A stretch of DNA of 64,000 nucleotides. Origin: Capsicum annuum (taxonomy: Eukaryota > Streptophyta > Magnoliopsida > Solanales > Solanaceae). The notes beneath the pieces were generated by a model. The model was given only the letters and a program-made list of their open reading frames with translations, was not told where the DNA came from and made no database searches. Positions 24,051 through 34,192 of the stretch are shown here, piece after piece. Position 1 is the first letter of the stretch. Each line of letters starts with the position of its first letter. A program made the position numbers and the translations under genes. The stretch spans positions 54,585,685-54,649,684 of the forward strand of contig NC_061115.1 in the NCBI RefSeq assembly GCF_002878395.1, in the 5' to 3' direction.

Positions 24051-25520
24051 GTGGACACATTTGGCCTCTAATCTATTACTTAAGTTGAACCTTACACCTA
24101 CATCATTGAACGGGGATGTAATAATTCACTTAAGTTCTTAACAAATATCATCCTACATATGAATCAAGTAAGGTATCTAAGTACATCCCTATCCTAGATA
24201 CTAATTCAAGTTTCTTATTTTATAAAGAATCAAGAACCATACTCTGGATATTTCCATATTCTATCTCCCTATTCCCTCTTCCGAGTTCACAAGGTTGATA
24301 ATGGATGTATTCTAAGGGTTGCGAATCCTTAAAATAGTTAAAACAAGAATAAGAAAACAATCAATATTGATAATCAAAGAAAACAAACTCAATCCATAGC
24401 AATAATAATCATGTTCATGGATTCAACCCCAGAAAGAGGGTGTTTAGCCACGCATAGTCATAATCATAATCACAAAATAGGAATTAATGACTAAAAACAT
24501 GAATGAACTAAATAAAAATAATAAAAACCTAATGAAGAAGTTCTAGCAGCCCCTTTCTCTCCAAAATATGCTCAAAGATGTGTAAAAACGTGATACAACA
24601 TGTATTTATAGTGTAGGAGCAAGCCATTTCCGTGTTGGACAAGAAAACCTTCAGTTATTGAGCCCCAGACTAGGTGGGGTGGCAACTTGGGTAGAGCCCC
24701 TATCCAGGTGGGCCTTCGCCTCCATATCGCCCTACCTCTCTGGAATTTATTCTCAGAAATATTTTTAAGGCAAATGGGGCACTGAAATGAGCCCGGTTCG
24801 TGGTCTAATCGCCTCTACGACAACCACGTGACACATGGTTAGCATTTTGGGCCTCTTATGATTCTATTGGTATTTTTTAAACGTCCATTATCCACTATAT
24901 AACTCCACACATATCCAATATATTCCAAGGGTCCAAAAGTGCGTCAATCTGCGTATTGTGACTTCGTTGAGCCATTTTAAGCTTTTTTGAGTTGTTCCCA
25001 CTTGATTTGAAGCTTGTATATCCTTAATATATCATCATAATCCATTCGCCAAGAATCATATAACATTAAAAACTACAATTTAAAGCTCAAAACAATACAA
25101 CATCCAACAAGATGAACTAGAAACATGAGCTAAGCATAGACTAATTTCTCTTTGATCCTTAACTCATTGTTTTGACCCTTGGCTTGATCCAATTGACCCT
25201 TGAGCATTATAAATAAGTTTTTTCACATATAAATACATAATAAAAACCTTAGGAACTTATTAAACACATTAGAACCCAACACGACGACTAGACAAACACC
25301 TAGCTCAAACTAGTAACGCTAGTTTTCCGGGTTGAACTCTAAATGAACCTTTTAAGCACAAACTTGTTTGGAACTCATTTCTAACATCATAAAAACATAA
25401 TTTAACACTTTGATACACATTTATATCATTATAAATTCATATATAACATGAATCATCCTCAAAACAAGGCTAAAAAGGCTAGAATAGTGACACTAGGATG
25501 CATAAATGCACCCAATATCA
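24051..25520 (-). mobile_element. Athila/Tat element 3: 3' LTR, left part missing
   Basis: It aligns by eye with 30078-31506, including the phrases ACCTTACACCTA..ATC.TTGA.CGGGGATGTAATAATTC in part and CCAAAATATGCT. It lacks the first 350 bp or so of its left side, where element 2 begins. The right edge CCCAATATCA (25520) is followed by CCACCCCACACTTAAAG and TTTGTCCTCAAAC, the reversed 3' end of the internal region. A TATA-like TATTTATAG (plus view) lies at 24603-24611. Confidence 0.85.
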
Positions 25521-27164
25521 CCACCCCACACTTAAAGCCTTGTTTGTCCTCAAACAAATCTTAACTATAAAACTCATGAGCTGGATATTCTACACTTCTA
25601 CTACATGCAAGACACTCAAGCTAGTATTACAATGACAACATGGAATGCAAGTTACTATACTAAGCATGTTACAAACACAATTGAAAGCTTATGAACACTA
25701 CTCCAAAACATCATAGCCTCAAGAAATTTCTCAACAAGTTGGAAAACTCATGCACATCATTCAATCAAAGACATCATAAAAAATCACCCATATTCATCAA
25801 ATATGTGCCCTCACAACAAGAGAATTACCCATAATCACTCACAATTAAGCAATTTAGAATATGATGGGTACAAGAATCAAATTACGCTCACTCTCACAAA
25901 GAATTCACAAGTTACACACAATGAACCATAGGCTTGCCCTTAGTGTAATGCTCCACTAATAGTCAAACGTAAAGCTTAAGATCAATTAGAACTTTTTTGG
26001 GTTGTAATGTAGGCTAAGGGATGTGTAAGAACTATTTGGGAATAGTGACTAACCTCTATAAGCGCTTTAATACACTATATTATACATTTAAAATTACTCT
26101 CCAACAACCAAACTACACTTACTCATTCATCATTACCTTTTTTTTTCGCCCCATCTCTTTTAAGCATTTTCACAAACACTTGGTGGCCATATTGTTTATT
26201 CCGTCAAGATTTAATTTTTCTCATTCTGTACAATCATGAAATATTTATAACACCATTTATATCAATCCCAACCACCACACATCAATTATAAACACCAATA
26301 ACTATTACCTTGGAGCATTAATTTCACCCTTTTCTTCTTTAATTTCTCAAACTCCTTTTTCAATTATTATTTTTTTTCATTAAATCACTTAGGAGCTTTT
26401 TGGATCAAATTATGGTCTATCAAAGAAGGGGACTAGGATACATATGAAGCTACCAAAGAAAAGTCTAAAGGGTTAATGGGGGTTAGCTAGGATAATTCAC
26501 AAGGGTAGGCAAAAGAAAGTATAAAATAAGGCTATCAAAGAAATGTCTAAATCATCTCCTAAACTCCCACTCTTTATTTTGCTTTACAGACACACCAGGC
26601 AAGTTCTAGACATCACATGCAACAAGGAATATACAAAAATCTCACACTCACATGGAACATGCTCAACTCAATAAGATCATCATAGACTCTCAACCAAACA
26701 ATAGCATAAATTCAAAATTAAGCTAATAAGTACAAGAGTCACAAACATGAGCCTAAGAGTCTCAAACGTAGCAATTCCTTCAATCAACATACTTTTACCA
26801 ACAAACTCACTTGCATCATGTAATAAAAAAATAGTACCAACAAGAATATTTCACTTATTTCTAACCTAAAAGTTTTTAAATTGAGCCAAAATTTGGGAAT
26901 TTTCTCAACCCACACTTAGAAATCTACTTTGTCCCTAAAGTAAACTTCTAAATTAAGAGATAAAAATACTCCCTGAAGCCTCTAGGCTTAGCTAGTAGCA
27001 TCTTCACACATAAATGAGGTCCATATAACCCCACACTTATTCTTTGCCATGCTTCAAGCTCTAGTTTATGGTACTCAGACTTACCATTAACCTGTGACTC
27101 AACCAAAAATAAAAACTACATGAAGTAAAAACATAAAAACTAAAAAGAAAACATACCTAATTAA

Positions 27165-27380
27165 CTTGGGTTACCTCCCAAGCAGCACCTGATTTAGTGT
27201 CGCGGCACGATCGATATCAACTTAACTATATTCCTTCACCTCTTTACTCCCTGTTGGGATCCAATTATTCTTTCGTTTCTGACCTCTTTTACCTTTTAAC
27301 ATGTTGGGAATTGGTAGTCTCATCTTAGGTCGCTCAATCAGGTAGTCAGAAGAGGTCTTTGGTAGATCAAACACCCCCAC
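27165..27380 (-). pseudogene. Pol-end signature following protease (element 3)
   Basis: The minus strand carries GTGCCGCGACACTAAATC and then TGGGAGGTAACCCAAGTT, which resembles the conserved sequence at the very end of pol in Athila/Tat elements. Here it follows the protease by only about 200 bp. RT, RNase H and integrase, some 3 kb in autonomous relatives, are therefore missing. The same arrangement occurs at 19955-20244. The segment has no useful reading frame. I infer an old internal deletion shared by both copies; recognition of the signature rests on my memory of the family. Confidence 0.6.
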
Positions 27381-27408
27381 ACTCATTCCTTTCAATCACA
27401 TTAATCAT

Positions 27409-27897
27409 TCATAAATCTTTATATAAGGGACTTTCAATGGGTGTTTTGTAAACATTAAATACCACCTCTTCATCATCTACCCTCATCTTGAGCTTGCCTT
27501 CTCTAACATCAATCAAAGCCCCTCTAGTTGCTAAGAATAGGTGCCCCAAAATAATTGGTACCTGTTCATCTGCCATAAAATTAAGAACAAAAAAGTCAGT
27601 AGGAATAACAAATTTACCGACCTTTATGAGGACATCCTCAATAATTCCTTCAGAATATGCCATATAACCGTTTGCTAGCTGCAAAACCACGGTGGTCGAT
27701 CTGGGCTTTCCAAAGCCTAATTTTTCAAACAAAAATAGGGGTATCAAATTTATACTTGCCCCTAAATCACTCAATGTATGAACCTCTTTACTCCTAATTT
27801 GAATGGGAATAGCAAACTTCCCCTGATCTTTCAGTTTCTTAAGGATCTTTTGTGTCATCATAGCACTACACTCTCTAGTGAGTATTATTTCTCCCAC
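27409..27897 (-). CDS. Athila/Tat retropepsin-type aspartic protease fragment
   Basis: A 162-residue open frame spans a nearly complete retropepsin. Around residues 15-30 lies QKILKKLKDQGKFAIPIQI. The active site LSDLGASINLIPL is near residue 47 (D-L-G-A-S intact). The flap region is VVLQLANGY...EGIIEDVLIKVGKFV, then VPIILGHLFLATRGALIDVREG, the C-terminal ILG block (family form ILGRPFLAT; here H replaces R). It ends LKMRVDDEEVVFNVYK. In a living element it would process Gag-Pol inside the particle. Upstream, one stop separates it from the gag linker, so translation as a polyprotein would need readthrough or the ancestral sense codon. It is the best preserved coding piece in the window, but no RT follows. 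Confidence 0.85.
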   Translation of the reverse strand: MGEIILTRECSAMMTQKILKKLKDQGKFAIPIQIRSKEVHTLSDLGASINLIPLFLFEKLGFGKPRSTTVVLQLANGYMAYSEGIIEDVLIKVGKFVIPTDFFVLNFMADEQVPIILGHLFLATRGALIDVREGKLKMRVDDEEVVFNVYKTPIESPLYKDL

Positions 27898-27900
27898 ATC

Positions 27901-28248
27901 TTAAAATTTTGCCTTCTTCGCCACCACATCCCTCAAGTAATTTGCATACATAGGCATACACTGTAAAATATCTAAAAGAGGTAAATTAATATAAAGCTCT
28001 TTGAATGTATCAATGAACTTTTTGAATAGGGCATCCTCCTTCGCTTTTATTTTCCTTTGAGGGAAGGGTAGTGGCAACCACTTCTTTACTTCTGGTTCAG
28101 CAACTTTTTTCTTTAAGTACTCAGACTTCTTTGAATTTTTAGCAACTTCGTCATTTACCTGTTGGGTCACCACATCAACATCTACCTCCTTAGTTGTCTT
28201 TGAAGGTTCGTCATGAAGCTCTTTACCACTCCTCAAGGTGATTGCCAT
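27901..28248 (-). CDS. Athila/Tat gag C-terminal linker fragment
   Basis: A 115-residue open frame starts MAITLRSGKELHDEPSK, the well known junction block of Athila/Tat gag-pol (family form TLRSGKELE). It continues with an acidic/basic linker, then WLPLPFPQRKIKAKEDALFKK..IDTFKELYINLPLLDILQCMP.YANYLRDVVAKKAKF, which precedes the protease. The function in relatives is a Gag C-terminal spacer. The methionine at the start is probably internal to the ancestral frame: the preceding sequence encodes LPDDTKNPKK in the same sense. The frame ends four bases before the protease frame. No domain with catalysis is present. Identity is confident from these motifs. Confidence 0.85.
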   Translation of the reverse strand: MAITLRSGKELHDEPSKTTKEVDVDVVTQQVNDEVAKNSKKSEYLKKKVAEPEVKKWLPLPFPQRKIKAKEDALFKKFIDTFKELYINLPLLDILQCMPMYANYLRDVVAKKAKF

Positions 28249-28269
28249 GATTTTTTTTGGATTTTTTGT

Positions 28270-29400
28270 ATCATCGGGCAGACCACCTTAAGGACGGGTA
28301 TTTAACGCTTGTTGTATCTACCCAACCTATAACTCTAGATTTCTCTGGGCCATTTGTTGATTTTGTAGTTCCGCCCTTTGACTGTTCAAATATGCAATCA
28401 ATTGTGTTTAACTCGTTAAGAGTTATTTTATCATCTCTTCCATATTGCTTGTTGACTGATTCAATTAGGCATGTGGCTGTGAGGCATTCCATGACTAATT
28501 TGATGGCTGAGTTTTTTACTTCATATTGTAGGCATTACCATAATTTGGCCTTTGAGCATTGCCTACATACATTACAGATTCTGGATTTGAAGTACACATT
28601 GTAGCCGTATGAACACTATTTCTTCATACTTCACACCAACCTGCAGCTTATTAGATGGAATTAAATATGGCTACAGTTTTTGTTACTCCTAACTTCATGT
28701 TGTTGAATAATGTGTTCACTAAATTCTGCAATGCAGAAACCTGAGTTGATAGGGTTGTGAATTAGCCCACCTCCAACACACCCACAATTTTTTTGTGGCA
28801 CTTATTGAATCTGAATGCTACTCTAGATTTCTTTGTTCTTTGTGGTTCAGTAATGTGTAAAGCTCATCATAAGTTAGCTCCAATGCTTGACCACCTGCGG
28901 CTGAATCTAGCAAAATCTTTGTATTGTGATCAAGAGCTTCTACAAAAGTATGAGCAAGTACCTCATTTGACTGTTAGTGGTGTGGACAATCACGAAAAAG
29001 GGCCTTGAAGCATTCCCAAGCATGATGTAGATTTTTATCAGGCTTCTGTTTGAAGCTCACTATCTCACTGTGAAGTCTTGCAGTCTTTCCTGATGGAAAG
29101 AACCTGATAAGGTATCTTCTAGCTAAGTCGTCCCATGTTGTGATTGAATTAGTTGGCTCCGCATTCAACCACTTTTTAGCTTCCCCAATAAGTGAATGGG
29201 AAATAGTGTCAGCCTCACATAATCTGGAGTTACCCCAGTTGGAGTGAACGTATCTGTAAGCTCAATGAAGGTCTACAAGTGGACTTATGGATCCTCGTGT
29301 GAAAGCCCTGCAAACTTTCCACTGCTAATAAGAAGCTACACTATATTGTATTTCAACTCAAAATTTCCCCCAGCTACCGGTCTTTGAATTGGGGAAGTCA
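28270..29400 (-). pseudogene. Athila/Tat gag core relic (element 3)
   Basis: The minus strand at 29168-28974 reads MNAEPTNSITTWDDLARRYLI then RFFPSGKTARLHSEIVSFKQKPDKNLHHAWECFKALFRDCPHH, the classical retrotransposon gag core. It breaks into other frames toward 28500. A CxxC-type block was seen only in decayed form near 28600. The region up to the primer site (29400-29700) is leader with traces of the basic N-terminus. Gag would assemble particles; this copy is interrupted. The copy is closer to consensus than those in element 2 and at 5.4-6.9 kb. Confidence 0.8.
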
Positions 29401-29701
29401 AGTTTGTCAGAAGTGAGAATGCCACTTTCCTAACCTTTCTACCAGCTGCTTGTTGTTCACCCATAGGAACAGTATTCTCTTTGTCTTCTTGGATTTGCGG
29501 AATTCTGAGGAGAAAGATTTCTTCTCTCCTGCATTGATGGTAAAGTTGCTCGGGTTTTGAACTTGGTTCTACCAGCTCCCGATCCCTTGCCAGCTTATAA
29601 ACTTAAGAACCTGTTTCCTGCAAAAACCAAAACAAGACCAAACGTAAAAATACCAAATAAATCTAAAAGTAAAACTAAAATAAATATTTTCCAAAATACA
29701 A

Positions 29702-29720
29702 GTCCCCGGCAATGGCGCCA
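29702..29720 (-). other. Primer-binding site of element 3, tRNA-Asp type
   Basis: The minus strand reads TGGCGCCATTGCCGGGGAC, a near-perfect tRNA-Asp complement typical of Athila-like elements, six bases inside the LTR edge at 29727. Confidence 0.9.
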
Positions 29721-29726
29721 AAAACT

Positions 29727-31506
29727 TGACAGCATCCAAGCACACATGCAAGTGTACGTGGTCTACCAAGTAATATAGTGGCCTTTTAAGAAACCCAAGT
29801 TATCGATCCCACAGAGACTAGATTTGGCAATGATTTGATTTCAGTTCACAATTTAGATTCACTTGATGCGAGAGTAACCAAAGGAGAGAATTGAGTTTAT
29901 AAATTGCAAGTAAAGTAAATAATGCATAAAGTAAATATCTTGTAACAATCAATAGGAGAAAACCCAGGGTTGAAGCACTCTGAACAATCATATTATGCTA
30001 TTGGATTTCATTCATTAACTTGCTTATCTTGGTTGTTGATTTGTAGGGTTAATTGTGTGATTATGGTTTCCCTACCTCTAATATATTACCTAAGTTGAAC
30101 CTTACACCTATATCGTTGAGCGGGGATGTAATAATTCGCTTAAGTTCTTAACAAATATCATCCTACATATGAATCAAGTAAGGTATCTAAGTACATCTCC
30201 GTCCTAGATACTAATTCAAGTTTCTTATTTTATAAAGAATCAAGAACCATACTCTGCTTAATCCCATGTTCTATCGCCCTATTCCTTCTCCCGAGTTCAC
30301 AAGGTTGACAATGGATGTATTATAAGGTTTGTAAATCCTTAAATAGTTAAAGCGAGAATAAACAAATAACCAATATTGATAAGCAAAGAAAACAAACTCA
30401 ATCCATAGCAATAATAATCATGTTCTTGGCTTCAACCCTGGAAAGAGGGTGTTTAGCCACACATAGTCATAATCATAATCACAAAATAGTAATTACCAAC
30501 TAAAAATATGATGAACTAAATAAAAATAATAAAAACTTAATGAAGAAGTTGCAGCAGCCCTTTGCTCTCCAAAATATGCTTAAAGATGAGTAAAAATGTG
30601 ATACAACATGTATTTATAGTGTAGGAGCAAGCCCTTTTCATGTTGGACAAGAAAACTTTTAGTTATTGAGCCCTGGACTAGGTGGGGCAGCGCTGTGGGT
30701 AGAGATCCGCTCTATGTGGGTCGTCGCCTCAATATCGCCCTACCTCTCTGGAATTTGTTCTCAGAAATTTTTCTAAGGCAAAGGGGCCACTGAAATGAGC
30801 CCGCGTCGTGGGCTAATCGTCTCTAGGACCACCACGCACCACATGGTTACAATTTTAGGCCTATTATGATTCCATTAGTGTTTTGCACACATCTATTTCC
30901 CACTCCATCACTCTACACTCTCCCAAGACATTCCAGGGGTCCAAAAGTGCGTCAATCTGCATATTGTGACTTTGTTGAGCCATTCCAAGACTTTTTGAGT
31001 TGTTCCCACTTGATTTGAAGATTTTATATCCTTAATATTCATCATAATCCATTCACCAAGCATCCTATAACATTAAACACAGTAATTTAAAGCTCAAAAC
31101 AACACAATATCCAACACGACGAACTAGAAACACGAGCTAAGCATAGACTAATTTCACTTTGATCCTTAACTCATTGTTTTGACCCTTGGCTTGATAGAAT
31201 TGACCCTTGAGCATTACAAACAAGTTTTTTCACATATAAATACATAATAACAACCTTATAAACTCATTAAACTCATTATAACCCTATACAAAGACTAGAC
31301 AAACACCTAGCTCAAGCTAGTAATGCTGTTTTCTGGGTTGAACTCTAAATGAATCTTTTACTCACTCCTAACATCATAAAAACATGATTTAAGACTTTGA
31401 TACACATTTATATCATTATAAATTCATGTATAACATGAATCATCCTTAAAACTAGGCTAAAAAGGCTAGAATAGTTACACTAGAATGCATAATACACCCA
31501 ACATCA
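29727..31506 (-). mobile_element. Athila/Tat element 3: 5' LTR
   Basis: The plus view starts TGACAGCATCC and ends CACCCAACATCA, 1,780 bp with TG...CA ends. It pairs with 24051-25520. TATA-like TATTTATAG (plus view) at 30611-30619 lies beside a GC-rich block (30660-30840). Its right end sits against a diverged copia LTR; the outer TSD cannot be tested because the other end of the element is disrupted. Confidence 0.88.
30611..30619 (-). promoter_or_regulatory. TATA box of element 3, 5' LTR
   Basis: The minus strand reads CTATAAATA, as at 24603-24611 in the partner LTR. The GC-rich block lies immediately upstream. Confidence 0.6.
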
Positions 31507-32133
31507 GTCCACAGATGCCAATGCATATCAAACGAGAACTTATTTTTTGTACATAGCGTGAAATGTGGCCACATGTCACCATGTGTTAGCACACATGGGT
31601 CTACAAATGGACCTGTGCCAATAGTGTAACTCTTCATGAACCATTGTTTTTTTTTTGAAGCAACAATTTTTAGCAACAAATATCTGATTATTTCTCAGGT
31701 ATTGACAAGAAATTTTGAAGTTAAAAACACACATATTCTTAAAAAAAACTCAAGAATGATTTTCTATCATTGAGCGCATTCGAAATTCAGCGAAGTTAAG
31801 GTACCATTAAACGGCTGAAGTGATTCATTTTATCCTAAGAGGATATATTCCATAATTTTGAGTACTTGAGGGGAATAATTTCCTTCAAGGGCACTCCATG
31901 AATTTAGTGTACTTGAATATTCATTGTATATTCATCTCTTTCTTGTTAGTTTTTTCTTTTTTTTTTGAAAAATAGTTTGAACTTCTTTGTTGTTCTTGAG
32001 TTGTTCTTGAACTTGTTGTTGAAGTTCATGTTTTAAATGAAGAGTTAGAATTTTATTTGGTTGTTCATACTTTATTTTTAACATATTATTGAAATTTATT
32101 GAATGTAGATTTTATTTATACTCAAAAATAACA
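31507..32133 (+). mobile_element. Diverged copia LTR relic
   Basis: It is related by eye to the LTRs of the copia element that follows: TTCATGAACCATTG near 31632, ACTTGAGGGGAAT near 31865, GGGCACTCCATGAAT near 31889, and the end CTCAAAAATAACA matching the CCAAAAACAACA ends of 32886 and 38327. The TG start is not visible; the Athila/Tat LTR abuts its left side. It is an older, separate insertion of the same family. Confidence 0.6.
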
Positions 32134-32291
32134 CCAACCTCATTAATAAACCTTATTATTTGATTCGATTATGTAACAATATTATTGCATAACACTTGTA
32201 AAAAATAATGTAAATAGAAAAATTGGATGCTTTTTTATGGGTTGAGAAAACTTCAGTATTTCCTACACTAATTTGTGAAATTATTTATAAG

Positions 32292-32886
32292 TGTTGGGTT
32301 CAATTGGTGTGAATGGAAAATAGAGGGACACAACCCTTTGAGGAAAAGACACATTGTTTTAGAAAAGGTGTGACTGTTCGGTCGGATGTCACTATTCAGA
32401 AAAGGTATGTTGTTTCGGAATGGACAAACCTGACTGTTCTAAAATGATAAACTCTTCTATGAACTATTTCTTCCTTTCCTAAGGGACATTTGATGGCTAT
32501 AAATACCTGAACCTTTTTTCTCAGGCAGTATGAAAAATTTCTGCATTGAAAAACACTCTTCTACTTCTAAAAACTCTTTGTGATCATCTATCGTTGATTA
32601 TGTTCGAAGAATCAGAAGGCTTGGAGTGAGCCATTTTATCCTGAAATAAAGAAGTCCACAACCTCCGATACTTGAGGGGAATTAATTTCTTAAGGACACT
32701 CCATGAATTCGGAGGACTTGGTTCTATTTCTTATTCATCTTATTTCTTTAAATAACATACTTCTTTGATAGTTCTTGAAGAACTTGTGTTGAAGGTGTTA
32801 AAAACTTCATAGGTGTTCTTTGTATAATCTTGAATTGTGTTGAAAGTGTTTATGCAAACATACAGATTGTGTACCCAAAAACAACA
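32292..32886 (+). mobile_element. Ty1/copia 5' LTR
   Basis: It starts TGTTGGGTTCAATTGG and ends CCCAAAAACAACA, 595 bp. The partner is 37731-38327. In the first 120 aligned bases I count about 15 differences, so the insertion is old. The five bases before it (ATAAG) and after the 3' LTR (TTAAG) match at four of five positions, a decayed TSD. No clear initiator-Met primer site was found after it. Confidence 0.9.
32498..32505 (+). promoter_or_regulatory. TATA box in the copia 5' LTR
   Basis: TATAAATA, about 206 bp into the LTR in the context GGCTATAAATACC, is conserved at 37937-37944 in the 3' LTR even though the LTRs have diverged. Confidence 0.7.
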
Positions 32887-32952
32887 CTTTTTAGGAATTA
32901 ATCTTCATAATCACCCAAAAACAACACTCTTTAGGAATTAATCTTCATAATC
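32873..32952. repeat. 40-bp tandem duplication across the LTR/leader junction
   Basis: ACCCAAAAACAACACT...CTTCATAATC occurs at 32873-32912 and 32913-32952 with a single visible difference. The first copy includes the last 14 bases of the 5' LTR, so a second LTR end sits inside the leader. The 3' LTR end has no such duplicate. Confidence 0.85.
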
Positions 32953-33183
32953 TATATTGTTTGGTTTCTGGAGATTAAAGCTTAATGCTTTCTACTCTGT
33001 TTGAACTTAACAAGTGATTTGAAGAAATAAAACTTCATCACAAGTTAAAGATCATTCGTTTAACAATTGGAAGTCATAAAAACCTCATCGTTAAAATAAA
33101 AACAAGTAGTGTTTAAAGTTGTTATAAACTTTTTATTAGTATTATGATATACTAAAGCTGGAAGTCTTTTTCTGATAGGAAAA

Positions 33184-34192
33184 ATGACTACAGACGGTCA
33201 TGTTGATGGTGTAACAAGTATGGCCAAAACTAATAGTCCTACAACTAGTCGCACAACTGTTCCACCCTCTATGGCACTAACGAAAAAGCCCCAAAAATTT
33301 TTTAGAGTTGATTTTAAGCGGTGGCAGCAGAAGATGTTCTTCTATCTGACAATCTTATGTCTTCAAGGATTTATATCAGAAAATGCTCCAGAAGTACCCA
33401 AAGAAACTTCAAACCAGGAGCAATTCATTGTAAAAGGCATGGAAACATTCTGATTTCCTATGTAGGAATTATATCCTAAGTGGCCTCCAAGATAACTTAT
33501 ACAACATTTATAGAGGAATGAAGACATCTAAAGAATTGTGGAATGCTAAGGATACAGGAACTAAGAAGTTCTTCATTTCAAGATTCCTTGATTACAAAAT
33601 GATTGACAGCAAGATTGTTGTTTCCCAAGTACAGGTATTGCAAGTCATCATCCACGATCTCCTGGTTGAAGGTATGAATTTAATGAATACCTTATTTGAA
33701 TATGTTAAAAATGTTCTTAATATTCACATAAACTATGTTGTAGGTTTGGTTGTGAACGAGACAATTCAAGTAGCTGCAATAATAGAGAAGTTGTCACATT
33801 TGTGAAAGGACTTCAAAAATTACTTGAAACACAAACAAAAAGAGATGGCTGTCAAAGACCTCATTGTAAGGTTGTGCATTGAAGAAGACAACAAAGCCGC
33901 AGAGAGGAGGTCTAAAGAAAATGTTGTAATAAATGGAGCAAATGTTGTAGAAGAGGACCCCAACACCTCAAAGAAGCAGAAAAAAGATGGACCAAAAAGC
34001 AATCAGCCTAAGAAGAAATTCAAAGAGAAATGCTTTACTTGTGGCAAGATTGGCCACAAGTCTACAGATTGTCGTTCCCCAAAGAAAGTCAAAAAGAAGA
34101 ATCAATCAAATATGGTTGAATCAAAGAACAAAAAAGACAATTTATGTGGCATGCTTTCTGAATGTAACTTGGTGCAAAATTCTCAAGAATAA
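33184..34192 (+). pseudogene. Ty1/copia gag relic with zinc knuckle
   Basis: A start codon at 33184 (after GGAAAA) opens a frame with FFRVDFKRWQQKMFFYL, the copia Gag N-terminal region, which stops at 33453. Further pieces continue in other frames (33518-33805, KTSKELWNAKDTG...). A C-terminal frame (33824-34192) is basic and contains CFTCGKIGHKSTDC, a complete CCHC zinc knuckle for RNA binding. At least two frame breaks separate them, so no full Gag is made. The leader 32887-33183 is A/T-rich without a gene. The order gag, protease, integrase, RT confirms Ty1/copia. Confidence 0.85.

Larger units (their letters stand above)
25521..29726 (-). mobile_element. Athila/Tat element 3: internal region, gag and protease only
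   Basis: Same plan as element 2: primer site at the right, gag about 29400-28270, gag C-terminal linker 28248-27901, protease 27897-27409, pol-end signature 27380-27165, and a non-coding 3' part 25521-27160. No RT, RNase H or integrase motif is found on either strand. The non-coding part holds no gene I can see, apart from homology to 18394-19955. Confidence 0.82.

Noticed and set aside
28257..28604. Plus-strand frame of 115 codons
   Set aside because: Antisense to the Athila/Tat gag linker, which is supported by motifs on the other strand.
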